64,000 nucleotides of DNA, taken from G965261775 sp965261775. Its GTDB lineage: Bacteria; Pseudomonadota; Gammaproteobacteria; Eutrophobiales; Eutrophobiaceae. The stretch is from NCBI GenBank assembly GCA_965261775.1, contig OZ253477.1, positions 2,046,001 through 2,110,000 of the forward strand, read 5' to 3'. The position numbers were made by a program, and so were the translations under genes. This document shows, piece after piece, positions 35,611 through 43,065 of this stretch (position 1 is its first letter; each line of letters opens with the position of its first letter). The notes under the pieces are model-generated. The model saw only the letters and a program-made list of their open reading frames with translations. It ran no database searches and had not been told where the DNA came from.

Positions 35611-36285
35611 ATGGTTGAGGTTACAGTATTCACGGAAGGGCAAACGGAAGAGTATTTTGTTAAACAAGTTATTGCACCGTCTGTTCGGTCTTTGGAGATT
35701 TATGTTAAACCGTTAACCTTAAAGACATCTATAGAGTCAAGAGGTGGTGCTATTAGTTATGATAGACTTAAATTTTATGCAAGGAATACTTTAAGATCGA
35801 ATTCTGAAGGGGTTCTTACGACATTTTTGGACCTCTATGGTTTAAACACTGATTTCCCAGGTTCTGCAGATGCTCAGGCTAGGCCAGACGTTTATAAAAA
35901 AGTAGCGTATTTAGAGAAAGCCTTACATGAAAATATTGTTAAATATGTAAAGTGTAGGGCAGAGCAGTTCAAACCACATATTCAACCGTATGAATTTGAG
36001 GGGTTGCTGTTTTCTAATACTAGTGTGTTGGCACGCACTGAACCAGAGTGGCGTGTTTTGGAAGCTAATTTAGCGAAAGTTCGTAAGCAATTTACTAGTC
36101 CTGAACATATTAATGATAGTTATGATACAAAACCATCAAAGCGTCTAGAAGACATTCTTCAACCTACATATAAGAAAACCCGCCATGGTCCTATTGCAGC
36201 GAAACAAATTGGTTTGCAGACTATTGAACGAGAATGTGAGCATTTTCATTCCTGGATGGATTGGTTGCGAGGTCTGGATCCGTGA
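35611..36285 (+). CDS. DUF4276 family (TOPRIM-like) protein, ATPase partner
   Basis: 224 residues. Opening VTVFTEGQTEEYFVKQVIAP carries the early conserved Glu of TOPRIM folds; LTTFLDLYGLNTDFPG near residue 72 corresponds to the DxY/DxD acidic motif, and IQPYEFEGLLFSN near 130 is the DUF4276 hallmark. The domain resembles the nuclease half of OLD-type enzymes. It lies immediately downstream of the AAA ATPase and its stop overlaps the GTG of boundary ORF C. Phage defence is inferred from the arrangement only. Confidence 0.8.
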   Translation: MVEVTVFTEGQTEEYFVKQVIAPSVRSLEIYVKPLTLKTSIESRGGAISYDRLKFYARNTLRSNSEGVLTTFLDLYGLNTDFPGSADAQARPDVYKKVAYLEKALHENIVKYVKCRAEQFKPHIQPYEFEGLLFSNTSVLARTEPEWRVLEANLAKVRKQFTSPEHINDSYDTKPSKRLEDILQPTYKKTRHGPIAAKQIGLQTIERECEHFHSWMDWLRGLDP

Positions 36286-36614
36286 CAACCGAAGACCAAC
36301 TCGAACAACTTTGCCTCGGCTGGTTCCGTGCCGGGGGCTATGAGTATGCCAATGGCTACGATATCGCGCATGATGGAGAGGCACCAGAGCGAAAAGATTA
36401 CAGGCAGGTAATCCTGTGTGACCGGTTACTGGATGCCCTGCAAGGCATCAATCCCCAAATTCCAGTGGCCATACTGGAAGCACAAGTCGTCCACGTCCTC
36501 GGCAAACCTGAACACCCTGCCCTGATTCAAAACAATCGAAATTTAAAGCGCTATGACTTACAGCCAATATCATGGTCTGATAGGGAAGAATCCAGAGCGG
36601 TATTGGTAGCGTGA
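36282..36614 (+). pseudogene. boundary ORF C: hsdR 5' fragment (about 88 codons) with a diverged tail
   Basis: From GTG 36282 the first 88 codons are nearly the same as the start of the intact hsdR at 38525 (EQLCLGWFRAGGYEYANGYD against EQLCLDWFRAGGYEYANGYD). After LIQNN the frame diverges to an unrelated 20-residue end, ...ESRAVLVA, whose last codons resemble the AVA end of the hsdS-like tails and whose stop overlaps the darT GTG (GTGA). The start overlaps the stop of the DUF4276 gene. It lacks all motor and nuclease motifs. Same polarity as boundaries A and B but a different junction, so an independent event. Confidence 0.85.
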
Positions 36615-36760
36615 AAAATAGACAGATCTACCATATTACGCATGTGGATAACCTGCCGGGTATTATCGGAATGGGGCACTTGTGGTGTGATGCTCAGCGT
36701 ATAGCGCAGGGTTTTGATAATACGAATATTGGGTATAGTTATATATCAGGTAGTAGATAG
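36611..36760 (+). pseudogene. darT: darT toxin gene, 5' fragment
   Basis: 49 codons from GTG 36611. The sequence RQIYHITHVDNLPGIIGMGH and then DAQRIAQGFDNTNIGYSYI is the N-terminus of DarT (DUF4433), the DNA ADP-ribosyltransferase toxin, including the conserved IYHITHVDNL substrate/NAD loop. It ends at a TAG at 36758 after the segment that in DarT reads as 'IG...I..RR'. The catalytic middle of the enzyme is missing; the 3' part reappears at 37149. The start overlaps the end of boundary ORF C. Confidence 0.85.
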
Positions 36761-36805
36761 AGGGGCAACCGGGTTGTTATTCTTGAATAATGGAGGAAAA
36801 AGAAA

Positions 36806-37129
36806 ATGATTCCTGAAGACGAATTTCCAAATGACGAATTTACAAACTGCTTATTTGAATTGGCAGATCGCATGCAAAGGGAAGCAGGATATAACCCTAC
36901 TGCTTTTAGAGGAATGCTGAGAGAGCATGGGGGCGTGGAAACTTGTAAAAGATTAATAAATGCAAGAGAGCCAAGTCAAGGCTATACGCAGCTTTGGGAG
37001 CGTAATCATCTTGGTTTAACCGTTGAGGCTTATATTTTGGATAATGAAAGATGGCATAGCCTTTTCACCTCAGAAGAATTAGAAAATTGTCGTAGGCGTT
37101 TAGAAGAGTACGGGCATTTCGAAAACTAA
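36806..37129 (+). CDS. small protein of unknown function lying inside the broken darT
   Basis: 107 residues from ATG 36806 with GGAGG nine bases upstream, so likely translated. Composition is acidic and helical; LWERNHLGLTVEAYILDNER and LFTSEELENCRRRLEEYGHF are a pattern I have seen in small, widespread uncharacterised proteins, without a known activity. It replaces about 100 missing codons of darT, with no inverted repeats, transposase or target-site duplication visible at the edges. It is not related to DarT. Confidence 0.65.
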   Translation: MIPEDEFPNDEFTNCLFELADRMQREAGYNPTAFRGMLREHGGVETCKRLINAREPSQGYTQLWERNHLGLTVEAYILDNERWHSLFTSEELENCRRRLEEYGHFEN

Positions 37130-37148
37130 AAAATCATTTCGTGTTTAA

Positions 37149-37418
37149 TCCAATCCATCAAGCGCGGTAGCTGAGCGTTTACGTTACTGGGCAGGTGATT
37201 CAGAGAGGAGAGAAAAACGGCAAGCTGAGTTTTTAGTCTATGATAGATGCCCCTGGACTGCAATTGACGAAATAGCCGTTATGAAACAAGCGGTTAAAGA
37301 ACGGGTCGATGCGGCGCTTAAAAATTCAAGGCATAAGCCCCCTGTTAAAACCCGACCAGCTTGGTATTATTCACAAACAGTGGGAGATGATAACGATGAT
37401 CGAATTCAAAAAAGGTAA
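37149..37418 (+). pseudogene. darT: darT toxin gene, 3' fragment
   Basis: After a stop at 37146 the frame reads AVAERLRYWAGDSERREKRQ, AEFLVYDRCPWTAIDEIAV and ends ...HKPPVKTRPAWYYSQTVG before its stop at 37416. RQAEFLV and the closing WYY are hallmarks of the DarT C-terminus, including the region with the catalytic Glu (AEF). The stop lies 23 bases inside darG, the usual darT-darG overlap. No start signal is present, so this piece is not expected to be translated independently. Confidence 0.85.
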
Positions 37419-38460
37419 CCTGCTGGCAACGGATGCCGAGGCCCTGATCAATACGGTGAATACAGTGGGTGTGATGGGTAAAGGTATTGCATTGCAGTTC
37501 AGGAAGGCATTCCCTGAGAATTACGAGAAGTATAAAAAAGCGTGTGACGAAGGGAGAGTGGCGCCCGGTCAAATGTTTATTGTTGATCGTGAATCATTAA
37601 CGAATCCGCATTACATTATTAACTTTCCGACCAAACGCCATTGGAAAGGTAAATCAAAAGTAGAAGACATAAAAAACGGGCTTGCTGCTTTGGTAGCAGC
37701 AGTGAATAAACTGGGAATTCATTCTGTAGCCGTACCTCCTTTGGGTTGTGGGCTTGGTGGTTTAAGTTGGGAAAAGGTTTATCCATTAATGGAAGGCGCT
37801 TTTGCTAAAGCGCCTGATGTGCGCTGGATGGTCTTTGAGCCCTCCGGTGCGCCTGAAGCCAAAGATATGGTGAACAAGACTAAACGACCTGAAATGACAA
37901 AGGGCCGCGCCGCCTTGCTGGGCCTTGTTGATCGTTATCTTGTGCCGGGTTATGACTACCCTGTTTCGTTACTTGAGATTCAAAAGTTAGTCTATTTTTT
38001 AACTGAATCAGGCGAGCATTTAGAGCAAGTCACTTTTGAGAAGGCGTTTTATGGCCCATATGCGGATGTGTTACGGCATGTATTGGAGAAAATTGATGGC
38101 CATTTCATCAGTGGTTATGGTGATGGCAAGAACAAGCCGGATGTCCCCATCAATTTATTACCAGATGCAGCAAAAGAAGCGGAACAATATATTAAGTCAC
38201 ACCCGGATACGCAACGACGCTTTGAGCGGGTAGTAAAATTGATAGAAGGTTTTGAAACGCCATATGGAATGGAGCTATTGTCAACGGTTCATTGGGTGGC
38301 TACAAAGGAAAATCCCCGGGCAAAAGAAAGTTCTGATATTGCACTTGAAGAAATTAGAAAGTGGAATACAAGAAAAGCGAAGGTGATGCGACCTGCTCAC
38401 ATTAAGGCGGCGCGGAAGAGGTTGAAAGAACAGGGTTGGTTTGATACCTCCGCGGCGTAA
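37396..38460 (+). CDS. darG: DarG-type macrodomain antitoxin (DNA ADP-ribosyl hydrolase)
   Basis: 354 residues from ATG 37396 (GGGAG nine bases upstream); longer frames to 37309 read through the darT remnant and are rejected. The macrodomain (about 1-155) begins IEFKKGNLLATDAEALINTV and has the ADP-ribose loops VGVMGKGIALQFRKAFP and VPPLGCGLGGLSW. The C-terminal 200 residues match the DarT-binding part of long DarG proteins (LLEIQKLVYFLTESGEHLEQ, YGPYADVLRHVLEKIDGHFI). In DarTG the macrodomain removes ADP-ribose from thymidine in DNA. All expected parts of the antitoxin look intact although its toxin gene is broken. Confidence 0.9.
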   Translation: MIEFKKGNLLATDAEALINTVNTVGVMGKGIALQFRKAFPENYEKYKKACDEGRVAPGQMFIVDRESLTNPHYIINFPTKRHWKGKSKVEDIKNGLAALVAAVNKLGIHSVAVPPLGCGLGGLSWEKVYPLMEGAFAKAPDVRWMVFEPSGAPEAKDMVNKTKRPEMTKGRAALLGLVDRYLVPGYDYPVSLLEIQKLVYFLTESGEHLEQVTFEKAFYGPYADVLRHVLEKIDGHFISGYGDGKNKPDVPINLLPDAAKEAEQYIKSHPDTQRRFERVVKLIEGFETPYGMELLSTVHWVATKENPRAKESSDIALEEIRKWNTRKAKVMRPAHIKAARKRLKEQGWFDTSAA

Positions 38461-38524
38461 TAGCCAATTCTTAAGGTTTTAGTAAAGCGTTCATAAAAAA
38501 GAATAGTTTGTGGCAACTCTATAA

Positions 38525-41500
38525 ATGGTCACCGAAGACCAACTTGAACAACTCTGCCTCGACTGGTTCCGCGCCGGGGGCTATGAGTATGCCAATGGCT
38601 ACGATATCGCGCATGACGGTGAGGCGCCAGAGCGAAAAGATTACAAGCAGGTAATCCTGTTTGGCCGGTTACTGGATGCCCTGCAAGGCATCAATCCCCA
38701 AATTCCGGTGACCATACTGGAAACACAAGTCGTCCACGTCCTCGGCAAACCCGAACATCCTGCCCTGATTCAAAGCAATCGAACTTTCCAGCAATACCTG
38801 CTGGAAGGTGTGCCGGTTGAATATACCGATAAGAACGGGGATAAAAAGACCGATCACGTTCAGATCATTGATTTTCATCACCCGGACAACAACCAGTTTC
38901 TGGTGGTGAATCAATTTACGGTTAGCGGCGCCCGGATGAACCGCCGCCCGGATGTGGTGGTGTTTATCAATGGTTTACCCATTGCGGTGATTGAGCTGAA
39001 AAACCCCGGTGATGAAAACGCCGGAATATGGGAAGCCTATAACCAGTTACAAACCTATAAGGATGAAATTTCCGATCTGTTTGTCTTCAACGAGGCATTG
39101 GTGATTTCCGATGGCGTCACTGCCCGTATTGGTTCCTTGACCGCCAGCAAGGAACGTTTTCTGCCCTGGCGTACGCTCAAGAATGAAAACGACAAACCCC
39201 GGTTGGAATATGAACTGGAAAAAGTCGTTCGCGGTTTTTTTGATCGGGAACTCTTGCTTGACTATATCCGCTACTTTGTCCTGTTTGAGCAGGATGGCGA
39301 TACGCTTGTCAAGAAAATAGCGGCTTATCACCAGTTCCATGCGGTGCGTGAAGCGGTGCGCGTGACGATGATCGCGTCTGTTCCCGAGAGAATGTCGAAG
39401 GATGAGCGCGCCACATACGGCAGGGAGGTGGTGCCGGGTTCACGAAAGGCCGGCGTGGTCTGGCATACCCAGGGTTCGGGTAAGAGTATATCCATGGTTT
39501 GTTATGCGGGAAAGCTGTTGCAACAACCCGAAATGCAGAACCCCACCCTGGTGGTGGTGACGGATCGTAATGATCTGGATAACCAGTTATTCGACAACTT
39601 CGTCGCCGCGAAAATGTTGTTGAAGCAAACCCCGGTGCAGGCCGAGAGTCGGGATGATTTACGCGAGTCGTTGGAGTCGCGTCAGTCGGGCGGCATTATT
39701 TTTACCACGGTGCAAAAGTTCTCATTACTCAACGGTGAGGAGAAACATCCGGCGCTCAGCCCACGCGGCAATATCGTCGTTATCTCTGATGAGGCCCACC
39801 GTAGCCAGTATGGGCTGAAAGCCGTCGTCGATCAGAAGACCGGTAAATACAGGTTCGGTTACGCCAGGCATCTGCGTGACGCCTTGCCCATGGCCTCGTT
39901 TATTGGTTTTACCGGTACCCCCATCGCCACGGAAGACAGGGACACCCGTGCCGTGTTTGGAGATTATGTCAGTATCTATGATATTCAGGATGCGGTGGAA
40001 GATGGCGCGACAGTGCCGATTTACTACGAAAGCCGTCTGGCCAAACTGGACATCAATCGGGCGGAAATTGAAAAACTCAATGAAGAAGTCGAAGAGGTCA
40101 TGGATGATGAAGAAGATGCCCGGGAACGGGAAGAGGCCAAGAGAAAATGGGCCGCGCTGGAGAACCTGGTCGGGGCCGAACCACGCCTGAAAGAAGTGGC
40201 CGAAGACCTGGTGCAACACTTTGAACAACGTAACGCCACCCTTGAGGGCAAGGGCATGATCGTGTCCATGAGCCGTGACATCTGCGTTCACATGTATGAC
40301 TTGATTACCGCTTTGCGCCCCGATTGGCATCATGAGGATATTGATAAAGGCGCCATTAAAGTGATCATGACCGCCTCGGCCTCAGACAAGCCTTTGCTAC
40401 AGGCGCATAATTACGCCAGGTTACAAAAGAAACGCTTGGAAAAGCGTTTTAAGGACCCCCGTGATCCGCTCAGGCTGGTCATCGTCCGTGATATGTGGCT
40501 TACCGGCTTTGACGCGCCATGCGCTCACACCATGTACATCGACAAACCCATGCGCAGCCACAACCTCATGCAGGCCATTGCGCGGGTCAACCGGGTATTC
40601 AAGGATAAGCCCGGCGGACTGGTGGTGGATTACATCGGTATCGCCAATGAGTTGAAACACGCCCTTAAAACCTATACCGATTCAAAGGGTAAAGGGAGCC
40701 CAACGCATATGGCAGCGGAGGCATTTTCAATACTGCTTGAGAAGGTCGACGTCGTCCGCGGTATGTTTCAGGGTTTCGATTATGGGGATTATGAGACGGA
40801 AACCGTTTTTCTGTTAGTCCCGGCGGCCGACCATATCCTCGGTTTGAAGGAGGGTAAGAAACGTTTTCTGGATACTGTACTTGCCATCACAAAGGCCTTT
40901 GCTTTATGTGGAACGCTTGATGAAGTGCATGAATATAGAAAGGAAATCGCCTTTTTCTTCGCGGTTAAGGCCGTTATCTCCAAAGCCACGACAGTCGATA
41001 AAAAACGCGAAGAGGAAGAAAGAAATTCAGCGCTTAAGCAGATCCTTGACCAGGCCGTTGTAGCGGAGGGCGTGGATGATATTTTCAAACTGGCGGGTTT
41101 GGAGAAGCCGAATATCGGCTTACTTGACGATGAATTTATGAATGACGTGCGCAATATGAAAGATCGTAATTTTGCCGTTGAGCTCCTTGAAAAACTGCTG
41201 CGAGACGAGATTCGGTCGAAGACACGTCATAATGTGGTCCAGGAGAAAAAATACGGCGATCGCCTGCTGGAAACCCTGCGTAAATATCGCAACCGCGCTA
41301 TTGAAACGGCCCAGGTTATTGAAGAGCTGATACAAATGGCCAGGGAATTTCGGGAAGCGATGAAACGCCATGAGGATCTGGGCCTGAATCCTGATGAGCT
41401 GGCTTTCTACGATGCCCTTGCCAATAATGAGAGCGCCGTACGCGAACTGGGCGATGACATTTTGAAGAAAATCGCTCATGCGCTCGTCGAAAAACTTCGC

Positions 41501-41677
41501 GCCAGCACGACTGTAGACTGGCAGGTGCGCGAGAGCGTCCGGGCCAGGCTGCGAAATATGGTCAGAATAATGTTGCGACGATATAGATATCCTCCTGACA
41601 AAACTGCTGAAGCTGTGGAGCTGGTGTTGAAACAGGCTGAAGTCTTGTCAGAGGTATGGAGCGCTACGGCGTCATAA
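38525..41677 (+). CDS. hsdR: type I restriction enzyme R subunit
   Basis: 1050 residues. ATP-driven translocase and nuclease of the type I enzyme. N-terminal nuclease domain with RRPDVVVFINGLPIAVIELK (the D and ExK motifs, about residues 140-160); Walker A HTQGSGKS at 314-321; DEAH at 422-425; FIGFTGTPI and the C-terminal helicase motifs LVIVRDMWLTGFDAPC and QAIARVNRVF follow. The C-terminal 200 residues are helical and probably bind HsdM. It lies 10.6 kb after hsdS. No Shine-Dalgarno is evident before ATG 38525, in contrast to the coupled starts of the cargo genes. Its 5' end is duplicated at 36282 and, in short form, at 34098 and 30528. Confidence 0.95.
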   Translation: MVTEDQLEQLCLDWFRAGGYEYANGYDIAHDGEAPERKDYKQVILFGRLLDALQGINPQIPVTILETQVVHVLGKPEHPALIQSNRTFQQYLLEGVPVEYTDKNGDKKTDHVQIIDFHHPDNNQFLVVNQFTVSGARMNRRPDVVVFINGLPIAVIELKNPGDENAGIWEAYNQLQTYKDEISDLFVFNEALVISDGVTARIGSLTASKERFLPWRTLKNENDKPRLEYELEKVVRGFFDRELLLDYIRYFVLFEQDGDTLVKKIAAYHQFHAVREAVRVTMIASVPERMSKDERATYGREVVPGSRKAGVVWHTQGSGKSISMVCYAGKLLQQPEMQNPTLVVVTDRNDLDNQLFDNFVAAKMLLKQTPVQAESRDDLRESLESRQSGGIIFTTVQKFSLLNGEEKHPALSPRGNIVVISDEAHRSQYGLKAVVDQKTGKYRFGYARHLRDALPMASFIGFTGTPIATEDRDTRAVFGDYVSIYDIQDAVEDGATVPIYYESRLAKLDINRAEIEKLNEEVEEVMDDEEDAREREEAKRKWAALENLVGAEPRLKEVAEDLVQHFEQRNATLEGKGMIVSMSRDICVHMYDLITALRPDWHHEDIDKGAIKVIMTASASDKPLLQAHNYARLQKKRLEKRFKDPRDPLRLVIVRDMWLTGFDAPCAHTMYIDKPMRSHNLMQAIARVNRVFKDKPGGLVVDYIGIANELKHALKTYTDSKGKGSPTHMAAEAFSILLEKVDVVRGMFQGFDYGDYETETVFLLVPAADHILGLKEGKKRFLDTVLAITKAFALCGTLDEVHEYRKEIAFFFAVKAVISKATTVDKKREEEERNSALKQILDQAVVAEGVDDIFKLAGLEKPNIGLLDDEFMNDVRNMKDRNFAVELLEKLLRDEIRSKTRHNVVQEKKYGDRLLETLRKYRNRAIETAQVIEELIQMAREFREAMKRHEDLGLNPDELAFYDALANNESAVRELGDDILKKIAHALVEKLRASTTVDWQVRESVRARLRNMVRIMLRRYRYPPDKTAEAVELVLKQAEVLSEVWSATAS

Positions 41678-41696
41678 AACAGGCTTGCTTAAGAAT

Positions 41697-42203
41697 ATGG
41701 TGAACATAAAGCAACTTCCGAAAAAGAAACTCCCGAAAAAGCAACAAATTGGTCGCTGTGGCAAACTGCTGCTTCAGTATGCGCTACTAAAACAGGGTAT
41801 AGAGACATCGCAAACGACAACGGACTCGGGCGTGGATCTTGTGGCCTACTTGAGCCATAGAAAAAAAGTGATTACTATCCAGGTTAAAACCAACTTTAAG
41901 CCTAAGCCGGTGGGTGGTAAAGGCGGACTCGCCTTTGACTGGCGGGTACGTGAAGAACCAAAAGTTGATTACTATGCGTTTGTAGATTTAGAAAGTCAGG
42001 GGATATGGATTTTGAGCCACAGGGAGTTGGCAGATCTTGCCCAGCGAAAGCCCCCGGGCTCAAGTCTCTACCATTTTGTTATGAAAAAGGACTCGAATGC
42101 CAAGCCAAGGCCTGATGGTAAAAAATCCAGACTATTTGAGTTTGAGAAATACAGATTAGAGAATCGACTCCAAAAAATCTTTGGTATTAATATTTGGTAT
42201 TAG
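41697..42203 (+). CDS. putative PD-(D/E)XK-like nuclease downstream of hsdR
   Basis: 168 residues from ATG 41697 (an in-frame TTG at 41685 is weaker). The N-terminus is Lys-rich. The core TTTDSGVDLVAYLSH followed by KVITIQVKTNFK matches the D...(E/Q)xK arrangement of PD-(D/E)XK folds, with GRCGKLLLQYALLKQ as the preceding helix. Related small proteins accompany restriction loci, and a possible role is in DNA cleavage or binding. No partner gene follows; this is the last gene of the island. Family not firmly recognised. Confidence 0.6.
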   Translation: MVNIKQLPKKKLPKKQQIGRCGKLLLQYALLKQGIETSQTTTDSGVDLVAYLSHRKKVITIQVKTNFKPKPVGGKGGLAFDWRVREEPKVDYYAFVDLESQGIWILSHRELADLAQRKPPGSSLYHFVMKKDSNAKPRPDGKKSRLFEFEKYRLENRLQKIFGINIWY

Positions 42204-42242
42204 CTAAAAAGTGTACGGTGATCAGGGATCAGACGAAATATA

Positions 42243-43019
42243 TTACGGTGCGGGGTGCCTGCGCGTTTTGTAGGTCTGCAACAATATCCATAGTCCCAGC
42301 GCGGGCAATATGTGTTTAATGGTGTGTCCGCTGATCAGCACCAGCGCCTGATGTATCTGACTATCATAGTGTTCACATAATTTTGCCGCAATATAGCTGC
42401 CGAACAGTATCCAGTAGCCATACGCCGACCCTGATTTCTTCTGGAAAAATAACAGTATGATCAGGGTGGTCAATATCGGAAAGAATTGCACGATGGCGTA
42501 AAATCTGAGGTCTCCGACACCGTGCGATTCCGTGAACCACCAATATAAAACAGACGCAACGCCGGCGGACAGCAAAGGCGCAAGGAGCAGTCTGCCCGCC
42601 CGTTCCGCAATGAATTCGCTGATTATGATCGAATACAAACTCATGAAAGTCAGTGTCATTGGCAGTCGGTCCCACACGAGTGTTTCATTGTCGGGCCATA
42701 GGTGGTAATAAGCCGATCCGGCGCCGGTGAGCATTGTTCCAAGGAAGAGCACAAGATATGCCGTCATATTTGATCTGACGATATTCAAGCGGTCGGTGGT
42801 GGTCATCAGTGAAACCAGACCGGCAATCCCGACGATAAAAAAAGGCAGATTGGATAAAACGTTTAAGGTGTTCGGAATGGAGAGCCAGGTGCGCGTATCT
42901 GAAAAAATGTGGTATTGCGCGTCTTGCGGGATGCGTTCCAGTACGACAGGCACGAGCAGAGCCAGGATACCGCAGACGGCGATCAGGGCGAAGCCGTATT
43001 TTTCACGGCCTGGCCTCAT
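42243..43019 (-). CDS. ceramidase-family (alkaline ceramidase-like) membrane protein
   Basis: 258 residues from ATG 43019 (GGAAAAG just upstream); an in-frame TTG at 43088 would overlap the previous gene and lacks a site. Seven membrane helices. AGSAYYHLWPDNETLVWDRL (His and Asp near residue 95-110) and HTIKHILPALG near the C-terminus are the metal-ligand motifs of the ceramidase/PAQR/TMEM8 (CREST) hydrolases. In the family these cleave amide bonds of lipids; the substrate here is unknown. It follows a flavodoxin-like gene on the same strand by 46 bases. Confidence 0.75.
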   Translation of the reverse strand: MRPGREKYGFALIAVCGILALLVPVVLERIPQDAQYHIFSDTRTWLSIPNTLNVLSNLPFFIVGIAGLVSLMTTTDRLNIVRSNMTAYLVLFLGTMLTGAGSAYYHLWPDNETLVWDRLPMTLTFMSLYSIIISEFIAERAGRLLLAPLLSAGVASVLYWWFTESHGVGDLRFYAIVQFFPILTTLIILLFFQKKSGSAYGYWILFGSYIAAKLCEHYDSQIHQALVLISGHTIKHILPALGLWILLQTYKTRRHPAP

Positions 43020-43065
43020 CTTTTCCGAAGCACTCAAGGGGGATTTCGCGTTGTTTATCCGCGGA

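Noticed and set aside
36261..36614. The hsdR-like fragment as an intact small regulator
   Set aside because: It is nearly identical to the first 88 codons of hsdR and then ends in unrelated sequence; it carries no domain of its own.
37309..37395. Upstream extension of darG to an earlier start
   Set aside because: The added residues are the darT remnant read in another frame; the macrodomain begins at 37396 with its own Shine-Dalgarno.
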